DNA of 64,000 nt from Arion vulgaris (GCA_020796225.1 CM036774.1:24148964-24212963), one strand, 5' to 3'. Shown: positions 49,701 to 59,095, numbered from the stretch's first letter. The notes: generated by a model from the letters alone, not told the origin. A program made the numbers and translations.

Positions 49701-52700
49701 AGTAGGTAGATTTTCTTATCACATTAATTCACTTATTATGTAGTATTCCTTATCGATTGCATAGTTGAATGTTTCATCTACAGGTACTTATGTTGATGGC
49801 GTGTTTCAGATGATAATACCTGAACCAATGGTCACCGATTGCAACTCTGAAGCAATTCTCTATAACAGCAGCATGACTATTGATGAAACGACGTGCCAGA
49901 TTGCCGGATATGGAGGGAACATAGCAGAACTAACAAGTCAGTAAATCAACCTACCTACCTACCTACCTACCTACCTACCTACCTACCACCTACCACCTAC
50001 CTACCTACCATCCTACCTACCTACCTACCCTCCTACCTACCACCTACTACCCACCTCACCACCTACCTGACCACCACCTACACCCTACCTACCTCACCAC
50101 TGCCTCACACCACTACCTCACATACCCTACCTACCTACCACCATCACCACTCCTACCTACCTCCTACCCACTACCACTGCCACCACCTACCTACCTACCA
50201 CCACCTACCTACTGACCAACCTACTACCACATACCCACTCCTACCTACACTCCTACCTCAACCCACATACCTACCCTCCACCTCCCTACCTCACTACACT
50301 CCTACCTACCCTACTACTCACCCACCAACCCACCTCCACCTACCACATCCACCTACCTACCTACCTACCTACATACCTACATCCTACCTACCTACCTACA
50401 TACCTACCTACCACCTACTACTCACCCACCAACCCACCACCTACCTACCTACCTACACCTACCTACCTACCTACCTACCTACCTACCTACCCACCCACCT
50501 ACCTACATACCTACCTACTTACCTACCTACTTACCCACCCACCTACCTACTTACTACCTACCTACCTACCTGCCTCCGGACTTACGGTCAAGATTTACTG
50601 CTATAGTCATCTGCATAACAGTACATACAATTTCATTCAACTCACTCTTATATCTTATTAGAGATTGGACACAAAATTTAAGCAACGTAAAGACGAACGT
50701 TTTATGGAATAACAATTGTGGTTTCATAACATAAATGTGGTCAGAACTCAATAAAACTCATGGTACAGAAAGAGTTAATACAATATATATGTTGTTTTAT
50801 TATATTTCTTTGCCCTTTATGAATTCAGACTTAGTCATAGTTCAAAAATTGGCGTATCTGACGTTTTTTGTTCTTTTTCGTGAAAGCTTGCTTTTTACCA
50901 CCAGTGACACTCGACATTTAAACTACCATTATTCTAACTTGTAGTAATAAAAATCAAAATATTAAAATAAAAAAATAATAAAAATAAAAATTAAAAACAA
51001 GAAAAATCGTGGCATATCCTGAAGGACGTAGCCATCAACCACAGTAAACGTGCCGTTGATTTTCTAGGCACCATTTATACGTTCAGTAGTTTGTCATTGC
51101 TTTCTGAACGGTATAAAATACTAAAATATATGATAGGTAATACAAAAATATTTGTTTCAGAGGTTTACGATGGAGTGCTCAATGCTGCGCCAATAACAAA
51201 GAGCACAAGCGCCTCCTGCTGTCAGATGATCTACAAGTCGTTGAATAATGAAGAGCAGGGCATAATAACTGACACGACAACGCCCTTGAATTGTGTTTCC
51301 TCATCAGCATCTGTCTGTGGGGTAAGTTAACTTAGTTAGTCTAGATCATGGGTTCCTAAAGTGGGCGGTACGGCCTCCCCTCCCCAGTGGGCGCTGAAGC
51401 CTTCCAGGGGGCGATAGTGGGTTCAGAAGCATTTAGGGGGAGTTTGTTTCTGGATTTTGCCACTGAGTAATCATAAAAAAATGTAAATTCTGGATTTTAA
51501 TTCATCTTATGCCCATCTTACACGATCCATTTTTTCATCAATTTTAATATTTCATGTATATAATCATTTGAAAATTGACCATATATGATAGAAATATATA
51601 TCAATTTTCTATGTCAAAGAGAAAATAGAGCATGTATATATATGTATATAGTTTGTGGGGTGGGGTGGAGGGGTGGGGGAAGAAGGGCGGGGTGACTGTT
51701 ATAGTGGCGGGGGCGTTACAAAGTTTTAATCATGCAAAGTGGACCGGTCGGCCGAAAAAGTTTAGGAATCGATAGTCTATACTGTAATTTTTGCGGAGAA
51801 TGACTGAGCCATGTGGGGTAAATCCTGGTGCAAGGAAGTCAATTCTTCGGCTTTAGGCCCACTATTTAAGATGTCATCAGCAAATGCTAATGTTCAACCC
51901 TAACCAGTTGGTTGTAGTTTTGCAATATTTGCTGTGTAGATATTCAGTAACACTTGTAGCGGCCGTAGAGTGAGATAAGAACAAATAGGAATATATTTAT
52001 TATTGAGATATAACTAGGATTTGAGCCCTAAAGCTTGCATCTTTATTGATTATACATGCTGCCCCCTCTCTCCCGCTATCTCTAGAGCTATCATGTCCTA
52101 GCTAAAGTCTTGTACTCATTTCGAGTTGAATAGTTTACACAGACGACGCGGGTCTGATGTTTGATCTACATCACTCTTTTAATCTCAGAGATATTGCACA
52201 GTGGAAAAGTTACATTGCATAGAGGAGAAGTAATGTTGCAGACTGCAGAAGTAGCATTGCACATGTTAGTTAGTTTGTTCCTTTCGTGCCAAAGGCGGCA
52301 CATAGGGCAGAGGTTTTAGATCTCCATGTGATGCGGCTCGTTGCTAGCAGTTGGAGATCTTGTATGGTTTTACATCCCAATAGTTTACTTTCTTGTTGGA
52401 TGGTTCTTCGAAGAGTGGTCTTAGGTCTTCCACGTTTTCTTTCCCAACTGGTGACCACATAAGGACTTGTCGATTTAGTCTCTGTTCGTCTGATCTAAGA
52501 ACATGACCTAAATATTTCCACCTTCGTTTCCTTATAATATTTGATACGGGTTGTTGGGGTGTTCTATCTCTCACTGTGTTGTTAGAAACGAAATCACTCC
52601 ATTTTACTTTTAATAATTTTCGGAGACATTTATTTTCAAAGCTGTCCAGTTTCTTATCAAATTTCTTTGTTGATTTCCAACTGTCACAACCGTAGGTCAG

Positions 52701-55504
52701 TACAGAATCCACATGACCTAAATAATTTAACTTTTGTGCATATACTAAGGTCTTGAGATTGCACATGGCAGATGTAATATTCCAGATTGCAGAAATAGCA
52801 TTGCCCATGGCAGAAGTAGCATTGCCCATTGCAGAAGTAACATTGCCCATTGCAGAAGTAACATTGCCCATTGCAGAAGTAACATTGCCCATTGCAGAAG
52901 TAACATTTCAGACTGTAGAAGTAGCATTGCTCATAGCAGAAGTAACATTTCAGACTGTAGAAGTAGCATTGCTCATAGCAGAAGTAACATTTCAGACTGT
53001 AGAAGTAGCATTGCTCATAGCAGAAGTAACATTTCAGACTGTAGAAGTAGCATTGCCCATAGCAGAAGTAACATTGCAGACTGTAGAAGTAGCATTGTTC
53101 ATAGCAAAAGTAACATTGCAGACTGTAGAAGTAGCATTGCCCATAGCAGAAGTAGCATTGCAGACTGTAGAAGTAGCATTGCTCATAGCAGAAGTAACAT
53201 TTCAGACTGTAGAAGTAGCATTGCCCATAGCAGAAGTAACATTGCAGACTGTAGAAGTAGCATTGCCCATAGCAGAAGTAGCATTGCAGACTGTAGAAGT
53301 AGCATTGCTCATAGCAGAAGTAGCATTGCTCATAGCAGAAGTAACATTGCAGACTGTAGAAGTAGCATTGCTCATGGCAGAAGTAACATTTATGCAATAC
53401 GCCATAGTCTGTTGATAGATTTTCTAGAGATATTGAAAACAGAAGTAGCTTGAAACACGCCTCTAACAGATATAAAGAAGGAGTCAAAGTCGCACGGGAC
53501 AACGTGTGCCAGGATTAGTGAGCCGGCACTAATCAAGACCCTGTGCCCCACCTCCACGTGGTGACCCTGGTAACAGGCCTAGTTCCGGTCTGCCTAAGGG
53601 GGCAGGGATCGAGGGAGAGCTACAGGTAGTGGTAGAAGTGTAAGAACGGAAAGGCAATGCAGGTCCAAAATCTACGATTAAAGCACTCATCTCCTGGCCG
53701 ATGTCCGAGAAAGTTTGCCCAAGTTGCCGAAACGTATGAAACAGCAGTGTACGGGTCGCAAACTCCTCCGGAGTAAAGGATCGCACCAAAATTAAAGGGA
53801 TGAGAGCTGCATCCAGCGAAGAGACGTGGACCCACGTGGGGCGTAACTCGGAGCCCGTATAGCTCTCTCTCTCTCTCTCGTCTCCTAGAGCCTGTATATG
53901 CGTACCGAGGTTGAGTTGCACGTGGGCCCACATAGGGCGAAACTCGGAGCTCTGAGGAGGGGCCAAATTGAGCTCTGTCTCCGGACAAGCTATAGGCATT
54001 GTGAAAGTGTGCAAGGTGAGAAACAGAAACGTAAGAAACAGTAGTCGTTAGTTAAGGAATCTCAACTCCCCCGGAGTAAAGGGTCGCAAGCAAATTGCCA
54101 GTTGTGGGGCAAGAATCAATAAGAACGAAGCGTAACGAATCAAAAGTCTCAGTTGAGTACAAAGACAGGGCAGACACGCAAGGTGCTTTTGATGGTGTGA
54201 CGGGAAGGCGTGACAAACGTAAGGGTGAGCGGGACACCCAGATGAACAGGTGAAAACTGGAAAGCACAGCAGAGGCTTGAACCCAGTTCAAAGAAAAAGT
54301 CTCGGTAAGTGTCTTTGGAAAACAATGTAACGCATCGTGTCGATACACGGGAAGGTTGCGGTAAACTCCGTACATGAGGTCAACGCAGAAAAATCTATTG
54401 GATAAAATTGGCCGAGCGCAAATTCTTAATTTCCGTTTTAGTGCCTAACGAAACTGCCCTTCCTGGGACAACCGGACAAGGTACTGTTGCATTAACGACT
54501 AACATTCCTGGAAGAACTGAGGTGGGCGATGCCTGAAGGGATGCCTTCCTTGAACAACCGGGCAAGGTACTCTTGTATTTATAACTAACATCCCCGGAAG
54601 AACTGAGGTGGGTGATGTTGGCGAGCGCAAAATTTCAGTTGCGTTGCTATTGCCGATTCAAACTACCTTCCAGAATATCTGTGCTGAGTCCCAGTATAGT
54701 GTTTCCCGGGGACAGGGAAAATACAGAGTAAACACTTGCAAACTGCCAAGTGCCAACACGCGCCCCGAAACGGCTGAGAATACTCCTACTCAGGATAAAC
54801 TTACTGTGGATAGATTAGTAAGGCCGATAAGGCAAAGGATTGACACAAACATTGACTAAGGCAATACTTTTCGGACGCCGATCATCCTACACAGAGTGAG
54901 ATGACGTCCAGACAACATTGCCCCCAATCAGATATATGCTACGGCAGAAAGATGATCGAAAAGGCGTAGATCCGGATGGAAGAGGTAGAATGGATCGTAC
55001 CCTAAGGCTAGCTACCCTAGTTAATAAACAGCTGGTTGAAACCGAACACACCACCGAAGGATAAGCACCTGAGCTCCAAATGGTACTGAAGGTTGTGAAC
55101 GTACACCCGTTCTTGGTGTTTGGCTGTTTATATGTCACATTAGGCTGATAAAAAACGGCCGAAAAGAACGATCGAGAAAAGAAGTAGAAGAATAAGATAT
55201 AAAGAAGCTTTGGGAACCGTATAGAGCAGACATGGACGGTTCCATAATCTAAGAAAGGTAAGTTAATTATGTGGACTTGGTAACAACTTTGATAACGTTG
55301 ACTGTTAGTTGATTTGTATAATATGTGATATATATTTGTCTACAGATGGGTGACTTAGGAGATCCTGTCTACTGTACAAATACTTTGGGAGAGCGTGTTG
55401 TCATGGGGCTGGCTGCTTCGGCTCCTTGCTATAGTGGGAATACATTTGTTCTTCACGATCTTACTGACAGGTCTCCAATCTTCAAATTTGGATTAAGTAC
55501 TTAA
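40635..55504 (+). CDS. Gene B: secreted S1-fold serine protease homolog (pseudoprotease)
   Basis: Six exons, 40635-40704, 43803-43956, 46782-46843, 49784-49936, 51161-51321 and 55346-55504, join to 759 nt: 252 residues plus stop, the usual size of a trypsin-like domain with signal peptide. Residues 1-21 are the leader. The fold is recognised from G-Y-G (137-139, the GWG position), SCCQMIY (165-171), and MGDLGDPVYC (201-210, aligning with QGDSGGPLVC). Cysteine pairs 133/210, 166 or 167/191 and 199/228 match the standard S1 bridges. No triad residue survives: exon 2 has no His at all (Leu precedes the Cys58 equivalent), Gly101 replaces Asp102, and Leu204 replaces Ser195. There is no R-IVGG activation site. 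N-glycosylation sites NIT (87) and NSS (123) are seen. Inferred role: a non-catalytic binding or regulatory secreted protein. Confidence 0.85.
40948..41202 (-). mobile_element. SINE-A in gene B intron 1
   Basis: Minus copy from ttcttcttctttgcgttcgt to cgactcgggcgg. The preceding 40740-40945 is a pyrimidine-rich (TTTC/TTCC) tract. Confidence 0.85.
41215..41530 (-). mobile_element. SINE-H and linked repeat
   Basis: Order as at 4300-4440: ggacgactggggacagccaa to gcgctgaagatgtgac. 41530-41860 shows nothing recognisable. Confidence 0.6.
41870..42118 (+). mobile_element. SINE-A with 10-bp target duplication
   Basis: gacaatgatg at 41860-41869 and 42119-42128 flanks a full copy. Confidence 0.88.
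42230..42775 (-). mobile_element. L2-like LINE C-terminal fragment
   Basis: Close relative of 7290-7830 on the same strand (aaccatttaatttgttgttt), badly decayed. Confidence 0.7.
42776..43272. repeat. 40-bp then 33-bp tandem array
   Basis: Units share actacagactgagtggagg; the left seven copies end with ccaattatgttagtaag (40 bp), the right ones with agtggcgaagtaag (33 bp). Confidence 0.9.
43273..43517 (+). mobile_element. SINE-A inserted inside the tandem array
   Basis: The array phrase gtggaggag stands on both sides; the array resumes in phase directly after gaacgcaaagaa. Confidence 0.85.
43518..43698. repeat. 33-bp array, right part
   Basis: Continuation of the 33-bp units past the SINE, about five copies, ending 105 bp before the gene B exon 2 acceptor. 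Confidence 0.9.
43803..43956 (+). CDS. Gene B exon 2: N-terminal barrel without catalytic His
   Basis: Acceptor tctctctattcaag (43802), phase 1 in, phase 2 out at TAA|GTGAGC. It encodes DGVQASQCYYPGVVAVI onward; VNGVLYLPELC aligns with the W-V-L-T-A-A-H-C segment with Leu63 where His57 should be. No His occurs in the exon. The partner of the Cys58-equivalent (Cys42) is also missing. Confidence 0.82.
44055..44315 (+). mobile_element. SINE-B in gene B intron 2
   Basis: Complete in order from ccggggcttgcaaggggagc to gaagaagtagcagaaga. Confidence 0.75.
44460..45186 (+). mobile_element. L8 LINE C-terminal region
   Basis: Frame QSTIFQLRTRHVGLNYHLHR and PPHCRKCSHSCETVQHVLLE, a Cys/His knuckle of RNase-H-type LINEs. 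It runs into [10 protein letters not shown] and ends at tcgatcgcataac. The same 3' end is at 17190-17370. Confidence 0.75.
45183..45276. repeat. (AACAT)n microsatellite as L8 tail
   Basis: About 18 perfect pentamers directly following the L8 3' end. The 17190 copy has the same tail reduced to a few units, so the pentamer belongs to the element. Confidence 0.9.
45277..45595 (-). mobile_element. L4-like LINE remnant
   Basis: Reverse complement of 1905-2190 blocks (atctcctgcagctccctcca). No frame. Confidence 0.55.
45680..45880 (+). mobile_element. SINE-B fragment
   Basis: Contains gcatgtagaaaccgaatatt and cttactggcacaacaaactt-type end with gaagaagaagaac. Confidence 0.5.
46030..46515. mobile_element. 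Head-to-head SINE-C (minus) and SINE-C' (plus)
   Basis: 46032-46277 is minus SINE-C with head cttgagctacagacgc; 46278-46515 is plus SINE-C' with A box tggcctagggatagtgactc and B box gagttcgaatcac. Both bodies carry gtttgccattgctttctgaac or its complement. Confidence 0.8.
46605..46685. repeat. 15-bp tandem array
   Basis: Five copies of gtatgtgttaccaag, 100 bp before the gene B exon 3 acceptor. Confidence 0.85.
46782..46843 (+). CDS. Gene B exon 3: short exon ending in IPMYSKG
   Basis: Acceptor tattttttttccag type tract before 46782, phase 2 in. I end it at AAGG|GTGATA (46843, phase 1) because joining to exon 4 gives IPMYSKGTYVDGVFQMI, which matches the H-P-x-Y...N-D-I-A-L-I-K segment of S1 proteases without a gap. 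The frame stays open for 14 more codons (GDNIFVQITQ...) up to a SINE tail, but no usable donor follows there. Confidence 0.75.
46884..47330 (-). mobile_element. SINE-B split by a hAT-type MITE
   Basis: (CTT)n at 46884 is the tail, the SINE-B body follows to 47006 and resumes at 47174. Confidence 0.75.
47007..47173. mobile_element. hAT-type MITE nested in SINE-B
   Basis: cagaggcggctcgtcattaa at the start; flanked by cacgtagg (46999) and caagtagg (47174), one mismatch in 8. Confidence 0.82.
47450..47940 (-). mobile_element. L3 LINE 3' end
   Basis: Starts ttctcttctgcgttctcact and includes two partial 88-bp units (47460 and 47537), then runs to the ctaaggaatgctaaccc-equivalent boundary as in 1-300. 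Confidence 0.78.
47940..48940 (-). mobile_element. SINE-A fragments and SINE-H cluster
   Basis: Minus SINE-A head fragments at 47940-48034 and 48505-48638, a SINE-H block at 48290-48500 (plus), and a full minus SINE-A at 48685-48937. Confidence 0.65.
49095..49575 (+). mobile_element. SINE-B followed by SINE-A
   Basis: SINE-B 49095-49318 loses its tail at the junction with SINE-A 49320-49575, which is complete. Confidence 0.75.
49784..49936 (+). CDS. Gene B exon 4: interdomain and second barrel start
   Basis: Acceptor catctacag (49783), phase 1 in. Encodes TYVDGVFQMIIPEPMVTDC, then CQIAGYGG, the equivalent of C-x-V-T-G-W-G. It ends ACAA|GTCAGT in phase 1 to keep frame with exon 5. A nearby GTAAAT is a stronger-looking donor but would break the frame. 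A 0.6-kb CCTA microsatellite begins 12 bp into the intron. Confidence 0.8.
49949..50577. repeat. (CCTA)n microsatellite
   Basis: About 630 bp of acctacctacc with many missing bases in the middle (50035-50340). It starts 12 bp after the gene B exon 4 donor. The open frame through it is a repeat artefact. Confidence 0.95.
51000..51115 (-). mobile_element. SINE-C fragment
   Basis: gaaggacgtagccatcaacc to gctttctgaacggta, head missing; it ends 45 bp before the exon 5 acceptor. 50580-51000 is AT-rich and unassigned. Confidence 0.7.
51161..51321 (+). CDS. Gene B exon 5: second barrel with Cys168/182/191 equivalents
   Basis: Acceptor tttgtttcag (51160), phase 1 in, phase 0 out at GGG|GTAAGT. Encodes VYDGVLNAAPITKS, SASCCQMIYKS, and ends LNCVSSSASVCG, which is the stretch just before the nucleophile loop. 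The two adjacent cysteines (166, 167) are unusual for the family. Confidence 0.85.
51350..51775. mobile_element. Palindromic MITE (same family as 5878-6350)
   Basis: Starts ttcctaaagtgggcggta and ends aaaaagtttaggaatcga with a G-rich block between. 51780-51860 is a short SINE-D piece and 51870-52185 is unassigned. Confidence 0.55.
52187..53402. repeat. 21-bp array (with 42-bp higher-order unit) split by LINE L11
   Basis: Units gaagtagcattgcccatagca and gaagtaacattgcagactgta alternate. Three to four diverged units lie left of the LINE (52200-52265) and about 31 to the right (52758-53402). Confidence 0.9.
52266..52757 (-). mobile_element. L11 LINE C-terminal fragment
   Basis: Minus frame HVDSVLTYGCDSWKSTKKFD, NKCLRKLLKVKWSDFVSNNT and RRWKYLGHVLRSDEQRLNRQ, ending aaaggaacaaactaactaac. 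Target duplication attgcacatg at 52256 and 52758. Also at 55852-56016 and 56512-56845. Confidence 0.88.
53490..54890. other. Unclassified block with internal direct repeats
   Basis: 53500-53640 is SINE-G-like. Beyond it, two diverged copies of tccggagtaaaggatcgcac occur (53770, 54070), and a segment around aaccggacaaggtactgttg (54470) repeats about 86 bp later (54557). Several 80-160 codon open frames exist on the minus strand but none shows a domain I know. Base composition is more GC-balanced than the surroundings. Confidence 0.35.
55010..55190 (-). mobile_element. SINE-H fragment
   Basis: accgaaggataagcacctga and aatggtactgaaggttgtga match the other SINE-H copies. Confidence 0.55.
55346..55504 (+). 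CDS. Gene B exon 6: nucleophile loop with Ser-to-Leu change, stop
   Basis: Acceptor tttgtctacag (55345), phase 0. It begins MGDLGDPVYC, where Leu204 stands at the catalytic Ser position and Asp206 at the second Gly of GDSGGP. It continues ERVVMGLAASAPC and FVLHDLTDRSPIFK and stops at 55502-55504. An AATATA-type signal at about 55531 and an AATAAA at 55767 are possible poly(A) signals; the second lies inside a dispersed repeat. Confidence 0.85.
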   Translation: MGDLGDPVYCTNTLGERVVMGLAASAPCYSGNTFVLHDLTDRSPIFKFGLST

Positions 55505-55544
55505 GGATGCCTGTCATACTGTACTTAATGTCAATATAGATGGA

Positions 55545-56160
55545 GATTGCAGACAAACTAAGTAGAATGGCGAAACACGTAATAACAAAGTACTGTAGTT
55601 TTACAAAATACAAAAACAATGACAACACACAACAACGTTTTGACCAAAAAGGTCTTTATCAAGCAAAAGATACAACAAAGTGACGAATGTCACAGAACAC
55701 CACATATAGACTGTAACATTACAGCGGTTAAAAATGAATGAAAATATGTGACTAAAAAAATAACAAAATAAATACAGAAAAACTAGAAGTGGAAAAAGTA
55801 GAGAAACAATAAAAAATCAAGTAAATATATGACATATACATTTAACATATAGTTAGTTAGTTTGTTCCTTTCATGCCAAAGGCGGCACATAGGGCAGAGG
55901 TTTTAGATCTCCATGTGATGCGGTTCTTTTCTAGCAGTTGGAGATCTTGTATGGTTTTACATCTCAATAGTTTACTTTCTTGTTGGATGGTTCTTCGAAG
56001 AGTGGTCTTTGGTCTTCATTTAACATATACACATATGAAATATAGAGCATGAGAAGAGAAAGTACTAAGAAGCGTAGGAATGTAGAGCGTTGAGTCCATG
56101 AGGTCGTTAGGTACCATATATTTACTTGACTTTTTTAATTGTTTCTCTTCTTTCACTTCT
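55545..56160 (-). mobile_element. Penelope-like dispersed repeat, copy 2, split by L11
   Basis: Reverse complement of 1430-1870 in collinear blocks on both sides of the nested LINE (gtaataacaaagtactgtag; aagagaaagtactaagaagc). It holds the stem-loop aacgttttgaccaaaaaggt at 55634. Confidence 0.55.
55852..56016 (-). mobile_element. L11 LINE 3' end, 13-bp target duplication
   Basis: catttaacatata at 55839-55851 and 56017-56029 flanks a 5'-truncated 165-bp copy ending in actaact. Confidence 0.9.
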
Positions 56161-56511
56161 AGTTCTGTTTGGCAGAATGCAGAGCCGCAGTTAGTGTTTC
56201 TAAATGAAGATGGGGACTGCACCACGAAGATGCGTGGAAACAAGTGATAGCTGCCCCACATGTAAAATCAACCTCTGTTACAACACCTGGCACAAGATAT
56301 GAAAACTAACTCTCCCACGGCGTTTCACGGCAAATGTGGTTAAGATAAGATAAGTATTACAATACATTTCTGCACATTACTTATCTTATAGTGAAGTTTA
56401 TATTGATTGCTTTGTAAAATTAAATACAATATGCTTGTATTATTCACTTTTAAAGGATTTTATTTTCATTTTCGTTCCCAACCCAGCAGTGAAATCATGT
56501 AACTGTACTGT

Positions 56512-56845
56512 TAGCTAGTTAGTTTGTTCCTTTCGTGCCAAAGGCGGCGGTTTTAGATCTCCATGTGATGCGGTTCGTTGCTAGCAGTTGGAGATCTTGT
56601 ATGGTTTACATCCCAATAGTTTACTGTCTTGTAGGATGGTTCTTCGAAGATTGGTCTTAGGTCTTCCACGTTTTTTCCCAACTGGTGACCACATAAGGAC
56701 TTGTCGATTTAGTCTCTTTTCGTCGGATATAAGAACATGACCTAAATATTTCCACCTTCGTTTCCTTATAATATTTGATACGGGTTGTTGGTGTGTTCTA
56801 TCTCTCACTGTGTTGTTAGAAACGAAATCACTCCATTTTACTACT
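56512..56845 (-). mobile_element. L11 LINE C-terminal fragment
   Basis: Minus frame VKWSDFVSNNTVRDRTHQQP and RRWKYLGHVLISDEKRLNRQ. 56160-56510 is unassigned AT-rich sequence. Confidence 0.85.
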
Positions 56846-56944
56846 GTACTGTACATATGTATTAATATATTTCTGTTATCTGTTTATTCTGTTATCTGTC
56901 ACAGCCTTGTTCCGGACGGTGAATGTTAATTGAAGTTTTACTGT

Positions 56945-57550
56945 ACTTTTCTGCTTCTTCTTTTATCGTCACACTGTTACCGGGTTGTTGCCCAGTGTCG
57001 TGGTTTTATGTTTTTGTCTTGCGCTGCTCTAGTGGCATGGGTGAAAGTTATATTTTTTTTTGACAGCATTCTGCTATGTCATCTATCCATTTGTCCATCG
57101 TCTTCCTCTCTTCTTCTTTCCTTCCATTCTGTTATAGAAGACTGTATAAAGTAAAGTTTGGATGCATTTTTTTTCTTTTTTCTTTCGTCCGCTTTCAACT
57201 CAGACGAAGTTTCATCTCTGAAACTGATTTTTGCGTGAAAATCCGTTTTTCCAATTTCTTACAATGGCAGCAGCGTGCACATTGTAAATTACTTACACTG
57301 GCAGCCGTGTGCTCAATGTACTCGTAATTAGTATTCCCTCGCCATACAGGCAGATTTTCTCCGACTTCAGAGGTACTCAAGTTATCGTCCTGAGTAAGAC
57401 CAGGGGACTCGAACAAATGCCGGACAGTAGGTTCGAACCCGAGCTATGAGGCGTCTCACAGCTAGCAGGCAGAGCTACTATCAACTACTCTAGGCAGTCC
57501 CCCCGCATTTTTATTAAATGACCGAACCACTTCATCCTTAGTTTTCAATA
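56945..57550 (-). mobile_element. L2 LINE 3' end split by SINE-E
   Basis: L2 runs 56955-57170 (cacactgttaccgggttgtt), is cut by SINE-E, and resumes at 57505 (ttattaaatgaccgaaccac). gcattttt stands at both edges. Confidence 0.8.
57180..57505 (-). mobile_element. SINE-E nested in L2
   Basis: Complete minus copy; the tRNA-like head with ggttcgaacccgagctatga is at 57430-57480. Confidence 0.8.
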
Positions 57551-57557
57551 TTTTTTT

Positions 57558-57805
57558 CCGCCCGAGTGGTTACCGGGGCCCAAATTTGGGGTGTAAAGAA
57601 TAGAACTACTGTTACCTGTCACGCATGTCGTAAGAGGCGACTAAGGAGGTTTTCCTGAAATGGGATGCATGTGTCCTAAATGTGTAGAAGTCTATGCGTT
57701 TAGGGGCCTACCAAACCAATGCGTAACGTATACAAGTTCTTGGCAAAGATCAAACATATCGCAAAGAGTGATTAAAATTGGTCGTAAAGAACGAACGCAA
57801 AGAAG
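57558..57805 (+). mobile_element. SINE-A with 11-bp target duplication
   Basis: aatattttttt at 57547-57557 and 57806-57816 flanks cgcccgagtgg...aacgcaaagaag. Confidence 0.88.
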
Positions 57806-57824
57806 AATATTTTTTTCCCGACCC

Positions 57825-58015
57825 AGAAGCACTTGAGCTTTCAGCTCTTTGACTCGGTGCCATGGACATCGTAACAATTCGGTTTGGTGCCACTACACCG
57901 TAAATCTAGAGAACCTGTGACTTTTTCTGCCAGCCCAAAGAATTGAGCCCGCCCTCACAGAGGGATTGTTACACCGTCGACCAACGCGATACGAACACGC
58001 TGGGCAGGCGGACTT
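57825..58015 (-). mobile_element. SINE-F
   Basis: cagaagcacttgagctttca through to a tRNA-like minus head at 57950-58005. Confidence 0.7.
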
Positions 58016-58119
58016 CAATGTTATTCAAGAACGGTTCTTCAATATTTGTACACGCGAATAACGACTAATCACGTTCGTTCGATGTTGTTTAATCAAATGT
58101 TTCATGCCACTAACAAAGT

Positions 58120-58800
58120 GTTCGTATCAGTTATCAGTTTATTATCATCATAGCTTTTCGGACATATCCATAGGTACTAAGATCTCCGTCTCAGCAAATC
58201 CAGCAGCGTCCAGCGGCCCAACACGCCAGTACGATATTGACTAACCAATCTCTTTGCATATTTGGTATGTCGTTCTTTTCAGGCTGTACAAATATTGACA
58301 CCCATCTTTCTCAGTTTGGTCAGCGAGTGGGACTCGTAACCCTGAAACTCTTCCGTTCGGAAAGACTCTCTCAGTGCGTGTTCCCCCACCCGATCCAGAA
58401 GCACTTGAGCTGAAAGCTCTTCGGCTCGGTGTCATGGACATCGAAACCCTTCGGCTCGGTGCCACGAACACCGTAAATCTGGGAACCTGTAGCTTTTCTG
58501 CCAGTCCGCGGAGTTGAACCCACACTTACAGAGGACTAATCACCCGTAGTCCAACGCGCTACGAACACGCTGGGCACTCGGGCCTCTCAGTGCGTTAAGA
58601 ATGTCATTTCTGTCCATTGCAGCTCCCTCTAATATCGAAGCCAATCTATCAACATGTTTATTACCCCTGACTCCTGCGTGTCCAGGGACAAAAATGACGA
58701 TAATTTCTTTGATTCCTGCATGTACCAGTATCTACACCAACTTTCGTCTCACCATGTGAACTGACACAGTATCCGTGTGTAGCAGTTCTCATTTAAATTG
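58120..58800 (-). mobile_element. L5 LINE fragment split by SINE-F
   Basis: L5 end (minus LLRRRS-type frame) from 58130 to 58379, and 58584-58800 with the RNase H motif region (ctcctgcgtgtccaggg). Confidence 0.75.
58380..58583 (-). mobile_element. SINE-F with 12-bp target duplication
   Basis: ctctcagtgcgt at 58368-58379 and 58584-58595. Confidence 0.9.
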
Positions 58801-58849
58801 CCATCTCCTTCATTCTGAACAAAGATGTAGATTTATAAATGTCATCTAC

Positions 58850-59095
58850 GGAAATCGAAAATCGTAGCATATCCTTGACAGGACGTAGCCACCAACAACA
58901 GTAAACGAGTCGTAGATTTTTTAGGCACCACTTATACGTTCAGTAGTTTGATATTGCTTTCTGAACGGTGATGTCTACTTTTACTGTTTGTAAAAATTCA
59001 AGGGAACGAATTTGCTTCCAAAGTTGCCCGTCGCGGAGTTTGAACCAGGAACACTTGGGTTGTGATTGAGCTGACTAACGCTTAAGCTACAGACA
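58850..59095 (-). mobile_element. SINE-C
   Basis: Full minus copy with head gtttgaaccaggaacacttg and cttaagctacagacac. Confidence 0.75.

Noticed and set aside
49893..50606. A 237-codon Thr-Tyr-Leu-Pro frame
   Set aside because: It begins inside gene B exon 4 in the wrong frame and is otherwise CCTA microsatellite.
52684..53502. A 272-codon minus-strand frame rich in Cys-Tyr-Phe, and a plus-strand frame of 220 codons
   Set aside because: Both come from a 21-bp unit, which keeps every frame open. A LINE interrupts the array and no splice or leader signal is present.
53529..54375. Minus-strand frames of 107-161 codons
   Set aside because: No recognisable domain, no leader, overlapping frames of similar length, and internal repeats; kept only as an unclassified block.
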